DNA from: Pseudomonas citri
Lineage (GTDB): Bacteria > Pseudomonadota > Gammaproteobacteria > Pseudomonadales > Pseudomonadaceae
Direction: 5' to 3'
DNA: 64,000 nt
Assembly: GCF_025336485.1 (NCBI RefSeq)
Contig: NZ_JAODAB010000005.1
Location: 248,001 to 312,000 of the forward strand
Shown here in pieces: positions 44,614-51,917 of the stretch (position 1 is its first letter; every line of letters starts with the position of its first letter). The notes beneath the pieces were generated by a model. The model made no database searches. It was not told the DNA's origin and saw only the letters and a list, made by a program, of their open reading frames with translations. A program made the translations under genes and the position numbers.

Positions 44614-46665
44614 TCAGAGGATGGAGGCTTTGTTGCGCTGTGCTTGCTTCAGGTAAGCGCCCAGTTCCCGAGCCGCCAGCGGTTTACTATAGAAATACCC
44701 CTGACCCTCATGGCAGCCCTCGGCGATGATGTACGCCTCCTGCTCGAGCGTCTCGACGCCCTCGGCAATGACCTGCATGCCCAGGCTCTTGCCCAACTGG
44801 ATGATGGCCCGGACGATGGTGGCGTCGTCCTCGTCTTCGAGCAGGTCCTGGACGAAACTCTTGTCGATCTTGATCTTGTCCAGCGGCAGGCTCTTGAGGT
44901 AGCTCAGTGACGAATAGCCGGTGCCGAAGTCGTCGATGGCAATCAGCGCCCCCGAGCGGCGCAGGCTCAGCAAGTGCTGGGCGGCGGTAGTGATGTCTTC
45001 CATCAGGCCGGTCTCGGTGACTTCCAGTTCGAGGCTGCGAGGCGGCAGGCGGTACATCTGCATGAAGTTGTTGACCACCCGTGGCAGTTCGGCGTGGTGC
45101 AATTGCACGGTGGACAGGTTGACGGCCATGCGCATGTCGACGAAGCCCTGGTCGTGCCATTCGCGCAGTTGTCGGCAGGCCTGGTCCAGTACCCACTCGC
45201 CGATGGCGATGATGGTGCCGTTCTGCTCGGCCAGGGGAATGAACAGGTCCGGTGGCACCATGCCGTGCTCGGGGTGATGCCAGCGGATCAGCGCTTCGGT
45301 GCCCACCACCCGCAGGTCGCGGTAGCTGATCTGGGGTTGGTACACCAGGGTGAATTGCTCGTGGATCAGCGCCTCGCGCAGGTCTTTCTCCAGTTCACGG
45401 CGGCGGCGCATTTCGCTGTCCACGCTGGCAATGTAGAACTGGTAGCGGTTGCGTGAGCGGGCCTTGGCCAGGGTCATGGTCTGTTCGGCTTTCTGCAGCA
45501 GTTTCTCGGTGCTGTCGCCGTCTTCCGGGAAAAGGGTGATGCCGATGGTGGCGCGCAGGCGGATCTGCTGGTCATCGTTGGCGAACGGTGCCTCCAGGTC
45601 ATCGAGAATGCTCTGGGCCAGCTCGGCGGCCTCGTAAGGTTGCTCGATATCGGCCTGGACCAGGGCAAATTGGTCGCCCCCCAGTCGTGCCAGGGCGCCC
45701 AGGCGACCGCTGTGGGCCCGCAACCGGTCGGCCAGGGCCAGCAGCAACTGGTCACCGGTCTGGTAGCTGAATTGTTCGTTGACGCCTTTGAAATCATCCA
45801 GCCCCACGCACAGCACCGCCACGCGACGTTGCAGGCGCCCGGCGTCCACCAGGATCTTGTCCAGTTGCTGTTGGAGTTGCTGGCGGTTGGGCAGGCCGGT
45901 GAGGAAGTCGTACTGGGCCATGCGCAGCAGGCTGTTCTCCGCTTCGTGGCGCAGGTGCGTATTGCGCTCGATGGATTCGAGCAACTGGTTGGCCGTGTTG
46001 ATCCACAGGCCCAGCTCGTTTTGCTCGTGGCCGCGCAGTTGCGGGATCTTGTGTTCGCTGGGGCGGTCCGGGTTGATCTCGGTCAGGTGCTGGATGATCC
46101 GCGACAGCGGCTTGGTCAGTAGCCAGTGATAGACCAGGTACAACACCAGGCCCATGGCCAGGGCGCGGAGCATCCCGGAGATGAAGATGATCACCGAACT
46201 GACGATGAACCCTTCGCCGTAGGTGGCGGTGTCGAGGGTGATACTCAGGTCGCCGTAATACTCACTGTAGGGGCCGCGACCCACCAGCTGGGTGGTGAAG
46301 GTGCGTTCCTTGCCCAGGATCAGGTCGGTCAGCCAGCGGCTTTGGGAGTGCTGCAAGGGCCGGGTCTTTTCCGCGAGCATGGTTTCGCGAGGATGGCCGA
46401 TGGAGGCCATGCGCACCGCTTCGTCCTGGAACAGCCCTTCGATCACCTGCATGCCCATTTCCCGGTCTAGGCTGTAGACGGCCTGAGTCGAGGGATCGCG
46501 AAACATGTCGAGGATGCGCTGGGCGTCATTGGCGACGGCCCGGTTGGTTTTATAGGCATCGAACACGATTTGGGCGCAGCTCAAGAGCACGCCAACGATC
46601 AATGCCGAGAGGAGCACGACCCGGAGCAACTTCACAGACAAGCTGTTCTTGAGTTCCAGCTTCAA
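44614..46665 (-). CDS. bifA: c-di-GMP phosphodiesterase BifA (GGDEF-EAL, degenerate GGDEF)
   Basis: Membrane-bound phosphodiesterase controlling biofilm/swarming choice. It has 683 residues. Two membrane segments (about 12-35 and 154-180) flank a periplasmic region, with a HAMP-like linker at about 181-230. The GGDEF-like domain (about 250-410) has GGDQF instead of GGDEF, so it is probably not a cyclase. The EAL domain (about 425-665) is intact, with GTEALIRW, the Asn in AVNLS, DDFGTGYSSLSYLK, KIDKSFVQDL and AEGVET. The GGDQF signature plus position beside sodB match BifA. Confidence 0.94.
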   Translation of the reverse strand: MKLELKNSLSVKLLRVVLLSALIVGVLLSCAQIVFDAYKTNRAVANDAQRILDMFRDPSTQAVYSLDREMGMQVIEGLFQDEAVRMASIGHPRETMLAEKTRPLQHSQSRWLTDLILGKERTFTTQLVGRGPYSEYYGDLSITLDTATYGEGFIVSSVIIFISGMLRALAMGLVLYLVYHWLLTKPLSRIIQHLTEINPDRPSEHKIPQLRGHEQNELGLWINTANQLLESIERNTHLRHEAENSLLRMAQYDFLTGLPNRQQLQQQLDKILVDAGRLQRRVAVLCVGLDDFKGVNEQFSYQTGDQLLLALADRLRAHSGRLGALARLGGDQFALVQADIEQPYEAAELAQSILDDLEAPFANDDQQIRLRATIGITLFPEDGDSTEKLLQKAEQTMTLAKARSRNRYQFYIASVDSEMRRRRELEKDLREALIHEQFTLVYQPQISYRDLRVVGTEALIRWHHPEHGMVPPDLFIPLAEQNGTIIAIGEWVLDQACRQLREWHDQGFVDMRMAVNLSTVQLHHAELPRVVNNFMQMYRLPPRSLELEVTETGLMEDITTAAQHLLSLRRSGALIAIDDFGTGYSSLSYLKSLPLDKIKIDKSFVQDLLEDEDDATIVRAIIQLGKSLGMQVIAEGVETLEQEAYIIAEGCHEGQGYFYSKPLAARELGAYLKQAQRNKASIL

Positions 46666-46968
46666 AGAATGGTTCCTTGTTCCGTGCGGGTAGCGTCAAG
46701 TTGCCATGAGTATTGGCAATCCGGTGATGTCAGTCAAAGGGACAATCAAACACAACGGTTATCACCCGGGAAATGACCGATAGACGAGTTTTCCAGAGTG
46801 ATTGCTCTACGACCATTGTGTCGGTTGGAGGGGGCCGTAACTTGAGTCCTGAACGGACTTTTTATTGGCTTCCAGACGTAAGGTCTTCGGCCGGCGTCGA
46901 TGCTCGGTCATTCATCGCAAGGCGAAAAAAAACCCGGCCAAGGGCCGGGTTTTCTTGGGCATCGAGGC
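46666..46968. other. Gap of about 300 bp between bifA and sodB
   Basis: Holds the bifA leader and promoter (minus strand), the sodB terminator, and a small plus-strand hairpin at 46845-46864 (AGTCC / GGACT followed by TTTTTATT) with no gene on that strand. I see no supported CDS. Confidence 0.6.
46925..46954 (-). terminator. Rho-independent terminator of sodB
   Basis: On the minus strand AAACCCGGCC and GGCCGGGTTT surround CTT and are followed by T8. Confidence 0.93.
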
Positions 46969-47565
46969 TTAGGCAGTGAAGGTCTTGCCTTCGAACTGCT
47001 CGGCCACGAATTTCCAGTTGACCAGGTTCCAGAACGCTTCGACGTATTTCGGGCGAAGGTTGCGGTAGTCGATGTAGTAGGCGTGTTCCCAGACGTCGCA
47101 GGTCAGCAGCGGGGTGTCGCCGCTGGTCAGCGGGTTGCCGGCACCGATGGTGCTGGCCAGGGCCAGGGAACCGTCAGCCTTCTTCACCAGCCAGCCCCAG
47201 CCGGAGCCGAAGGTGCCGATGGAGGTCTTGCTGAATTCTTCCTTGAACTTGTCGAACGAGCCGAAAGCCTTGTTGATGGCTTCAGCCAGGGCACCGGTCG
47301 GTTGACCACCGGCGTTTGGCGCCAGGCAGTTCCAGTAGAAGGTGTGGTTCCAGACTTGAGCGGCGTTGTTGAAGATACCGCCCGAGGAAGTCTTGACGAT
47401 TTCTTCCAGGGTCTTGCCTTCGAACTCGGTGCCAGGTACCAGGTTGTTCAGGTTCACGACATAGGTGTTGTGGTGCTTGTCGTGGTGGAATTCCAAAGTT
47501 TCTTTGGAGATGTGCGGCTGCAGTGCATCGTGTGGGTAGGGCAGCGGCGGCAATTCGAAAGCCAT
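46969..47565 (-). CDS. sodB: Superoxide dismutase, Fe type
   Basis: Cytoplasmic iron superoxide dismutase of 198 residues. Metal ligands and signatures are [15 protein letters not shown] (His), [14 protein letters not shown] (His), FGSGWGWLV and the D-x-W-E-H-A-Y-Y block [14 protein letters not shown] (Asp and His). The AAQ-x-WNH pattern and the glycine after it fit the Fe rather than the Mn type. ATG 47565 follows AGGAG. In pseudomonads sodB is spared of iron by PrrF small RNAs; no site was evaluated here. Confidence 0.97.
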   Translation of the reverse strand: MAFELPPLPYPHDALQPHISKETLEFHHDKHHNTYVVNLNNLVPGTEFEGKTLEEIVKTSSGGIFNNAAQVWNHTFYWNCLAPNAGGQPTGALAEAINKAFGSFDKFKEEFSKTSIGTFGSGWGWLVKKADGSLALASTIGAGNPLTSGDTPLLTCDVWEHAYYIDYRNLRPKYVEAFWNLVNWKFVAEQFEGKTFTA

Positions 47566-47740
47566 GGTGATTCTCCTAATCAGGTCTGTTGCGGTGAGCG
47601 CAAGGCCGATCACGGGCGGCCGGACTAGCGCCGGGAGTTTGTACTCCTTTGCGGCGCAGGAGTCGGATCATAGCACCGGGGGGGCGGCATAACCACGCAA
47701 CAACTGTGTGGGATAGAGGTTCCAGAGCGGTTCGCAATAA

Positions 47741-48343
47741 TCAGCCGCTGACGATCAATTGCCCCGCCACGGTAAACATCATCACGGCCACCAGCAGATC
47801 GAGGATCCGCCAGGTGCTGGGGCGGGCCAGCCAGGGTGCCAGCCACGCGGCGCCGAACGCCAGGGTGAAGAACCATAGCAACGAGGCGCTGGCCGCGCCT
47901 ACGACATAAGCACCAGGCACGCTCTGCTGGGCGCCGAGGGAACCGATCAGCAGCACCGTGTCGAGGTACACATGGGGGTTGAGCAAGGTCACCGCCAGCG
48001 CGCTGAGCAGCACCGTGCGCAGCGAACGTGCCGCCTGGTTCGCGCCTTGTTGCAGGCTCTGTTTCGAGCAGGCCCGGCGCAGCGCCTGGCTGCCGTACCA
48101 GAACAAGAACACCGCGCCGCCCCAACGGGCAATGGACAGCAGCAGCGGGCTTTGGGCCAGCAGCGTGGCCAGGCCGAAAACGCCGGCGGCCACCAGCAGC
48201 GCATCGAAGGTGACGCACAGCGCGGCGACTGGCAGATGATGTTCACGGCGCAAGCTCTGGGCCAACACAAACGCATTCTGCGCGCCAATGGCCATGATCA
48301 GCCCGAAGGCCACCAGCAGCCCATTCACATAACTTTGCCACAT
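47741..48343 (-). CDS. argO: Arginine exporter ArgO (LysE family)
   Basis: Exports arginine/lysine. It has 200 residues, with the ArgO N-terminus GLLVAFGLIMAIGAQNAFVLAQSLRREHHLPVAALCVTFDALLV, WYGSQALRRA and SALAVTLLNPHVYLDTVLLIGSLG. I used ATG 48343 (MWQSYVNG). It is divergent from argP with a 99-bp gap, the classical regulator-exporter pair, so ArgP probably activates it. Confidence 0.93.
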   Translation of the reverse strand: MWQSYVNGLLVAFGLIMAIGAQNAFVLAQSLRREHHLPVAALCVTFDALLVAAGVFGLATLLAQSPLLLSIARWGGAVFLFWYGSQALRRACSKQSLQQGANQAARSLRTVLLSALAVTLLNPHVYLDTVLLIGSLGAQQSVPGAYVVGAASASLLWFFTLAFGAAWLAPWLARPSTWRILDLLVAVMMFTVAGQLIVSG

Positions 48344-48442
48344 GGCTTCGATCTCCCCGGTTGACGTTGCAATGCTGGCTATTCTCCAGTGGGACGCTGT
48401 ATAAGAAAAACAAATCCTGCTGATCACTCATTAGAGAAATTG

Positions 48443-49342
48443 ATGTTCGACTACAAATTACTTTCGGCACTGGCGGCGGTAGTCGAACAGGCCGGTTTCG
48501 AGCGTGCAGCCCAGGTGCTGGGGTTGTCGCAGTCGGCCGTCTCCCAGCGCATCAAGTTGCTCGAGGCGCGGGTCGGCCAGCCCGTGTTGGTACGTGCCAC
48601 ACCGCCCACGCCCACCGAGATCGGCCGCCGCCTGCTCAACCATGTGCAACAGGTGCGTCTGTTGGAGCGCGACCTGCAAAGCCTGGTGCCGGCACTGGAT
48701 GACGAAGGCCTGCCCGAGCGCTTGCGTATCGCCTTGAATGCCGACAGCCTCGCGACCTGGTGGGCGGCTGCGGTAGGCGATTTCTGCGCCGCGCACCATT
48801 TGCTGCTCGACCTGGTGGTGGAAGATCAGACCGTGGGCCTCAAGCGCATGCGCGCCGGCGAGGTGGCGGCCTGTGTCTGCGCCAGTGAACGCCCGGTGGC
48901 CGGTGCGCGTAGCGTGTTGCTCGGTGCCATGCGCTATCGGGCGCTGGCCAGCCCGGCGTTCATCGCCCGGCATTTCCCCGACGGCGTGCGGGCCGACCAG
49001 TTGGCGCGTACGCCGGCATTGGTGTTCGGCCCGGACGATTTCCTGCAACACCGTTACCTCGCTTCCCTGGGCGTGGAGGGCGGCTTCGAGCATCATCTCT
49101 GCCCATCCTCCGAGGGCTTCATTCGTTTGACTGAAGCCGGACTGGGTTGGGGGCTGGTGCCGGAATTGCAGGTGCGCGAAGCGCTGGAGCGGGGCTCGCT
49201 GGTGGAGCTGCTTGCCGATAAGCCGATCGATGTGCCGCTGTACTGGCATCATTGGCGCAACGGCGGGCAACTGCTTGCTTCCCTGACGGAACAACTGGTC
49301 CGATCCTCGCGGCAGTGGCTGGTGCCTTGGGAGCAGCAATAA
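48443..49342 (+). CDS. argP: LysR-type regulator ArgP (IciA)
   Basis: Transcription factor of 299 residues that activates argO with arginine and is blocked by lysine in related bacteria. The N-terminal winged helix is FDYKLLSALAAVVEQAGFERAAQVLGLSQSAVSQRIKLLEARVGQPVLVR. The C-terminal co-inducer domain has ASERPVAGARSVLLGAMRYRALASPAF and ends FIRLTEAGLGWGLVPELQV. The ATG is at 48443. Confidence 0.94.
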   Translation: MFDYKLLSALAAVVEQAGFERAAQVLGLSQSAVSQRIKLLEARVGQPVLVRATPPTPTEIGRRLLNHVQQVRLLERDLQSLVPALDDEGLPERLRIALNADSLATWWAAAVGDFCAAHHLLLDLVVEDQTVGLKRMRAGEVAACVCASERPVAGARSVLLGAMRYRALASPAFIARHFPDGVRADQLARTPALVFGPDDFLQHRYLASLGVEGGFEHHLCPSSEGFIRLTEAGLGWGLVPELQVREALERGSLVELLADKPIDVPLYWHHWRNGGQLLASLTEQLVRSSRQWLVPWEQQ

Positions 49343-49405
49343 GCGTCAAGTCACAACGTGCAGCTTGTAGCTTGAGGCTCGTCACCGCACTTCTTAGGAG
49401 CATTA

Positions 49406-50398
49406 ATGAAAATTCTGGTCACCGGCGCGAGCGGCTTCATTGGCGGACGCTTTGCGCGTTTCGCCCTGGAGCAGGGCCTGGAGGTACGGGTCACCGGTCG
49501 CCGGGCCGAGAGCGTGGAGCATCTGGTGCGCCGCGGCGCGCAGTTTATCCAGGGGGACCTGGGCGACCCGCTGCTGGCCCGCGACCTGTGCCTGGATGTC
49601 GAGGCCGTGGTGCATTGCGCTGGATCGGTTGGGGTCTGGGGGCGCTACCAGGATTTCCATGAGGGCAACGTCCAGGTCACGGAAAACATCGTCGAAGCCT
49701 GTCTCAAGCAGAAGGTCCGGCGCCTGGTCCACCTGTCGTCGCCGTCCATCTACTTTGACGGTCGAGATCACCTCGGGTTGACCGAGGAGCAAGTGCCCAA
49801 GCGTTTCAAGCATCCTTATGCCGCTACCAAATACCTGGCCGAGCAGAAAGTCTTCGGCGCCCAGGAATTCGGCCTCGAAGTGCTGGCCCTGCGCCCGCGC
49901 TTCGTGACCGGCGCCGGCGACATGAGCATTTTCCCGCGCCTGCTGAAAATGCAGCGCAAGGGGCGGCTGGCGATCGTCGGCAACGGTTTGAACAAGGTGG
50001 ACTTCACCAGTATGCAGAACCTCAACGAAGCGCTGCTCAGCAGCCTGCTGGCCACCGGTTCGGCGTTGGGCAAGGCATATAACATCAGCAACGGTGCCCC
50101 GGTGCCGCTGTGGGACGTGATCAATTATGTGATGCGCCAGATGGAGGTCCCGCAGGTCCGGCGTTACCGTTCTTATGGCCTGGCTTATGGCGTCGCCGCC
50201 TTGAACGAAGGTCTTTGCAAGCTCTGGCCCGGCCGTCCCGAACCGACGCTGTCGCGCCTGGGCATGCAGGTCATGAACAAGCATTTCACCTTGGACATCA
50301 GTCGTGCGCGGCATTATCTGGACTATGATCCGCAGGTCAGCCTGTGGGCTGCCCTCGATGAGTTCTGCGCCTGGTACAAGGGCCAGAATGTCCGCTGA
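49406..50398 (+). CDS. NAD-dependent epimerase/dehydratase (extended SDR)
   Basis: Extended SDR of 330 residues. Rossmann motif VTGASGFIGGRFARFAL is at the N-terminus. The catalytic region is HLSSPSIYFDGRDHLGLTEEQVPKRFKHPYAATKYLAE (Ser and Tyr-x3-Lys), followed by LRPRFVTGAGDMSIFPRLLKM. It resembles 3-beta-hydroxysteroid dehydrogenase/sterol-type and sugar epimerases. The substrate is unknown and it stands alone. An AGGAG precedes the ATG. Confidence 0.88.
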   Translation: MKILVTGASGFIGGRFARFALEQGLEVRVTGRRAESVEHLVRRGAQFIQGDLGDPLLARDLCLDVEAVVHCAGSVGVWGRYQDFHEGNVQVTENIVEACLKQKVRRLVHLSSPSIYFDGRDHLGLTEEQVPKRFKHPYAATKYLAEQKVFGAQEFGLEVLALRPRFVTGAGDMSIFPRLLKMQRKGRLAIVGNGLNKVDFTSMQNLNEALLSSLLATGSALGKAYNISNGAPVPLWDVINYVMRQMEVPQVRRYRSYGLAYGVAALNEGLCKLWPGRPEPTLSRLGMQVMNKHFTLDISRARHYLDYDPQVSLWAALDEFCAWYKGQNVR

Positions 50399-50505
50399 TC
50401 GGCCCATCCTGAACCGACTGCCGGGTTCGGGGTCAATCGGTGCGGCGGGCGAGGGGGTTATACTCGTCGCATCATGCCATTACCGGTTTCCCAAAGGTTG
50501 AACCC

Positions 50506-51372
50506 ATGCCCATGCGTAACGATGCCAACGACGACTTCGACGATATACCGAGCCTGCGGATGCGGGCCGACATTCCCGATGACGATGATTTCCTGCCCAA
50601 CCGCCAGCAGCCTCACGTGCAAGCGCGCCCTGCGCCCGTGGCCGCGGTCAAGGTCAAGGGACCCAGCACCGGGCCTTTGTGGGCGCTGGTCGGTGCGTTG
50701 TTGTGTGCGTTCGGTTTCCTGGCCTGGTGGAGCTTTCAGCAGATTTCCCTGATGGAGCAGCAACTGGTGGCTACGCAGGAAAGCTTCGCCCGGATCAGTG
50801 AGGATGCGGCGGGGCGCTTGCAGGACATTTCCGGCAAGGTGGTTGCCGGGCAGTCCAATGTGATGAGCGACAGCGAAGCCTTGAAATTGCAAGTCAAACA
50901 GTTGGACAACAAGTTGCAGGAGCAGGCCCGGCAATACGACAGCAAGCTGCAGGAACAGTACAAACTGCTGCAAGGCGCGTTCGGTCCATCCGCCGACCTG
51001 GACAAGGAACTGGCCCAACTCATTGCCCAGGCCACTGAACAGCAGAACGCCAATACCCAACTGCAAGCTGCCAACAAGGAGCTCCAAGCCCAGCTCAAGG
51101 CGCTGGCGGCTGAAGTTTCCGCTCTGAAAAACCAGGGCGAGGGTGGTGTTCTGGATGCCCAGCTCAAGAGCATTGGTGCCGATATCACTGCGTTGAAGAG
51201 GGCCAACTCGAACGCGGAGCAGGACATGATGGTGCTCAAGAGCCAGCAGGAAAACCGCGGCTCCGGCACGGCTGAGTTTGATGCGTTCCGGGGGCAGGTC
51301 ACTCGTAACATCAATACGCTGCAGGCGCAGATTCAGCATTTGCAGCAGCAGCTTAGTGCTCGGGGGCAGTGA
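50506..51372 (+). CDS. Single-pass membrane protein with coiled coil, unknown function
   Basis: Protein of 288 residues, not recognised. The first 55 residues are acidic and Pro-rich (DANDDFDDIPSLRMRADIPDDDDFLPNRQQP). One membrane segment follows at about 59-80 (LWALVGALLCAFGFLAWWSF). The rest is a long coiled coil rich in Gln, Lys, Glu and Ala (KLQVKQLDNKLQEQARQYDSK, then LQAANKELQAQLKALAAEVSALKNQ), interrupted by a Gly-rich turn near 225, and ends LQAQIQHLQQQLSARGQ. This layout is seen in scaffold or envelope-spanning proteins. ATG 50506 has AAGG 9 nt upstream. Confidence 0.85.
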   Translation: MPMRNDANDDFDDIPSLRMRADIPDDDDFLPNRQQPHVQARPAPVAAVKVKGPSTGPLWALVGALLCAFGFLAWWSFQQISLMEQQLVATQESFARISEDAAGRLQDISGKVVAGQSNVMSDSEALKLQVKQLDNKLQEQARQYDSKLQEQYKLLQGAFGPSADLDKELAQLIAQATEQQNANTQLQAANKELQAQLKALAAEVSALKNQGEGGVLDAQLKSIGADITALKRANSNAEQDMMVLKSQQENRGSGTAEFDAFRGQVTRNINTLQAQIQHLQQQLSARGQ

Positions 51373-51414
51373 GCTGGGAGTTCGTTCTTACAGAGCGGGG
51401 GTTGTGAGAGCGGG

Positions 51415-51680
51415 TGTATATCCGTTTTTGCGGTAACGGCGGCTGGCGGTTCCGCCCTGACGGCGGGTCACTTTTGGAAGAGCGCCAAAAGTAACCAAAA
51501 GCGCTTTGCCCCACCACTCGGCACCTCGCCTCGGCGAGGTGTTCCCTCACTCCGGCATTGCTCCGTGGGCCCGCCGCGAAGGGCCCTCCATGGCCCAGCG
51601 CGGCTATCCCGGCCTCCATGCCGGGATGCCCACTGCGCAATGCCTGCGTTCGGCCAGCGTGGTTAACGGGGCGTCAAGAT
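51415..51680. repeat. Candidate multi-copy intergenic element
   Basis: A GC-rich stretch with several short inverted repeats (GGCGGTTCCGCC, CCTCGCC/GGCGAGG, GGCCCGCCGCGAAGGGCC, CGGCCTCCATGCCGG). I associate it from memory with a dispersed Pseudomonas intergenic element whose frames are often annotated as hypothetical proteins. Only one copy is in this window, so the multi-copy claim is untested. Confidence 0.5.
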
Positions 51681-51682
51681 CA

Positions 51683-51724
51683 AAAGCCAAAGCCAAAGCC
51701 AAAGCCAAAGCCAAAGCCAAAGCC
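51683..51724. repeat. Hexanucleotide tandem repeat, seven AAAGCC units
   Basis: Seven perfect consecutive AAAGCC units. Six-base units do not shift a reading frame. The repeat is placed at the junction of the upstream element and the REP pair. Confidence 0.95.
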
Positions 51725-51745
51725 TCTGTGCAACTGGGGTGAGGC

Positions 51746-51840
51746 TATCGCGAGCAAGCTTTGCTCCCACAGGGGATTTCGGGTGTTCATGAATGTTATG
51801 TGCACACAAATCGCCTGTGGGAGCAAAGCTTGCTCGCGAT
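51746..51840. repeat. REP pair, copy 7
   Basis: TATCGCGAGCAAGC then TTTGCTCCCACAGGGG (51746-51775) and CCTGTGGGAGCAAAGC then TTGCTCGCGAT (51814-51840). The units face outward as in copy 2. Confidence 0.9.
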
Positions 51841-51864
51841 GAGGCCAGCCCAGACAACCTAAAA

Positions 51865-51898
51865 CCTGTGGCGAGGGAGCAAGCTCCCTCGCCACAGG
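51865..51898. repeat. Second-family REP palindrome next to rapA
   Basis: CCTGTGGCGAGGGAGC and GCTCCCTCGCCACAGG (16-bp perfect arms) around AA, 20 bp past the rapA stop; could help end that transcript. Confidence 0.9.
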
Positions 51899-51917
51899 GG
51901 GGCTTGCTCAGAGGGCT

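Larger units (their letters stand above)
51373..51917. other. Repeat-rich intergenic region before the rapA terminus
   Basis: A 545-bp gap with no supported CDS. It contains, in order, an element with arms GGCGG/CCGCC and CGCCAAAAG (51415-51680), seven tandem AAAGCC hexamers (51683-51724), a REP pair (51746-51840) and a second-family REP palindrome (51865-51898). The frames open here have low-complexity products and no ribosome-binding site. Confidence 0.75.

Noticed and set aside
49343..49385. GCAGCTTG-type repeat between argP and the SDR gene
   Set aside because: Resembles one arm of the fecI-fecR inverted repeat but lacks a clear partner; probably a diverged half-copy.
51506..51842. Two small frames over the repeat region, with Lys-Ala or Lys-Pro repeats
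   Set aside because: They translate the AAAGCC hexamers and the intergenic element. No ribosome-binding site; alternative frames give equally repetitive products.
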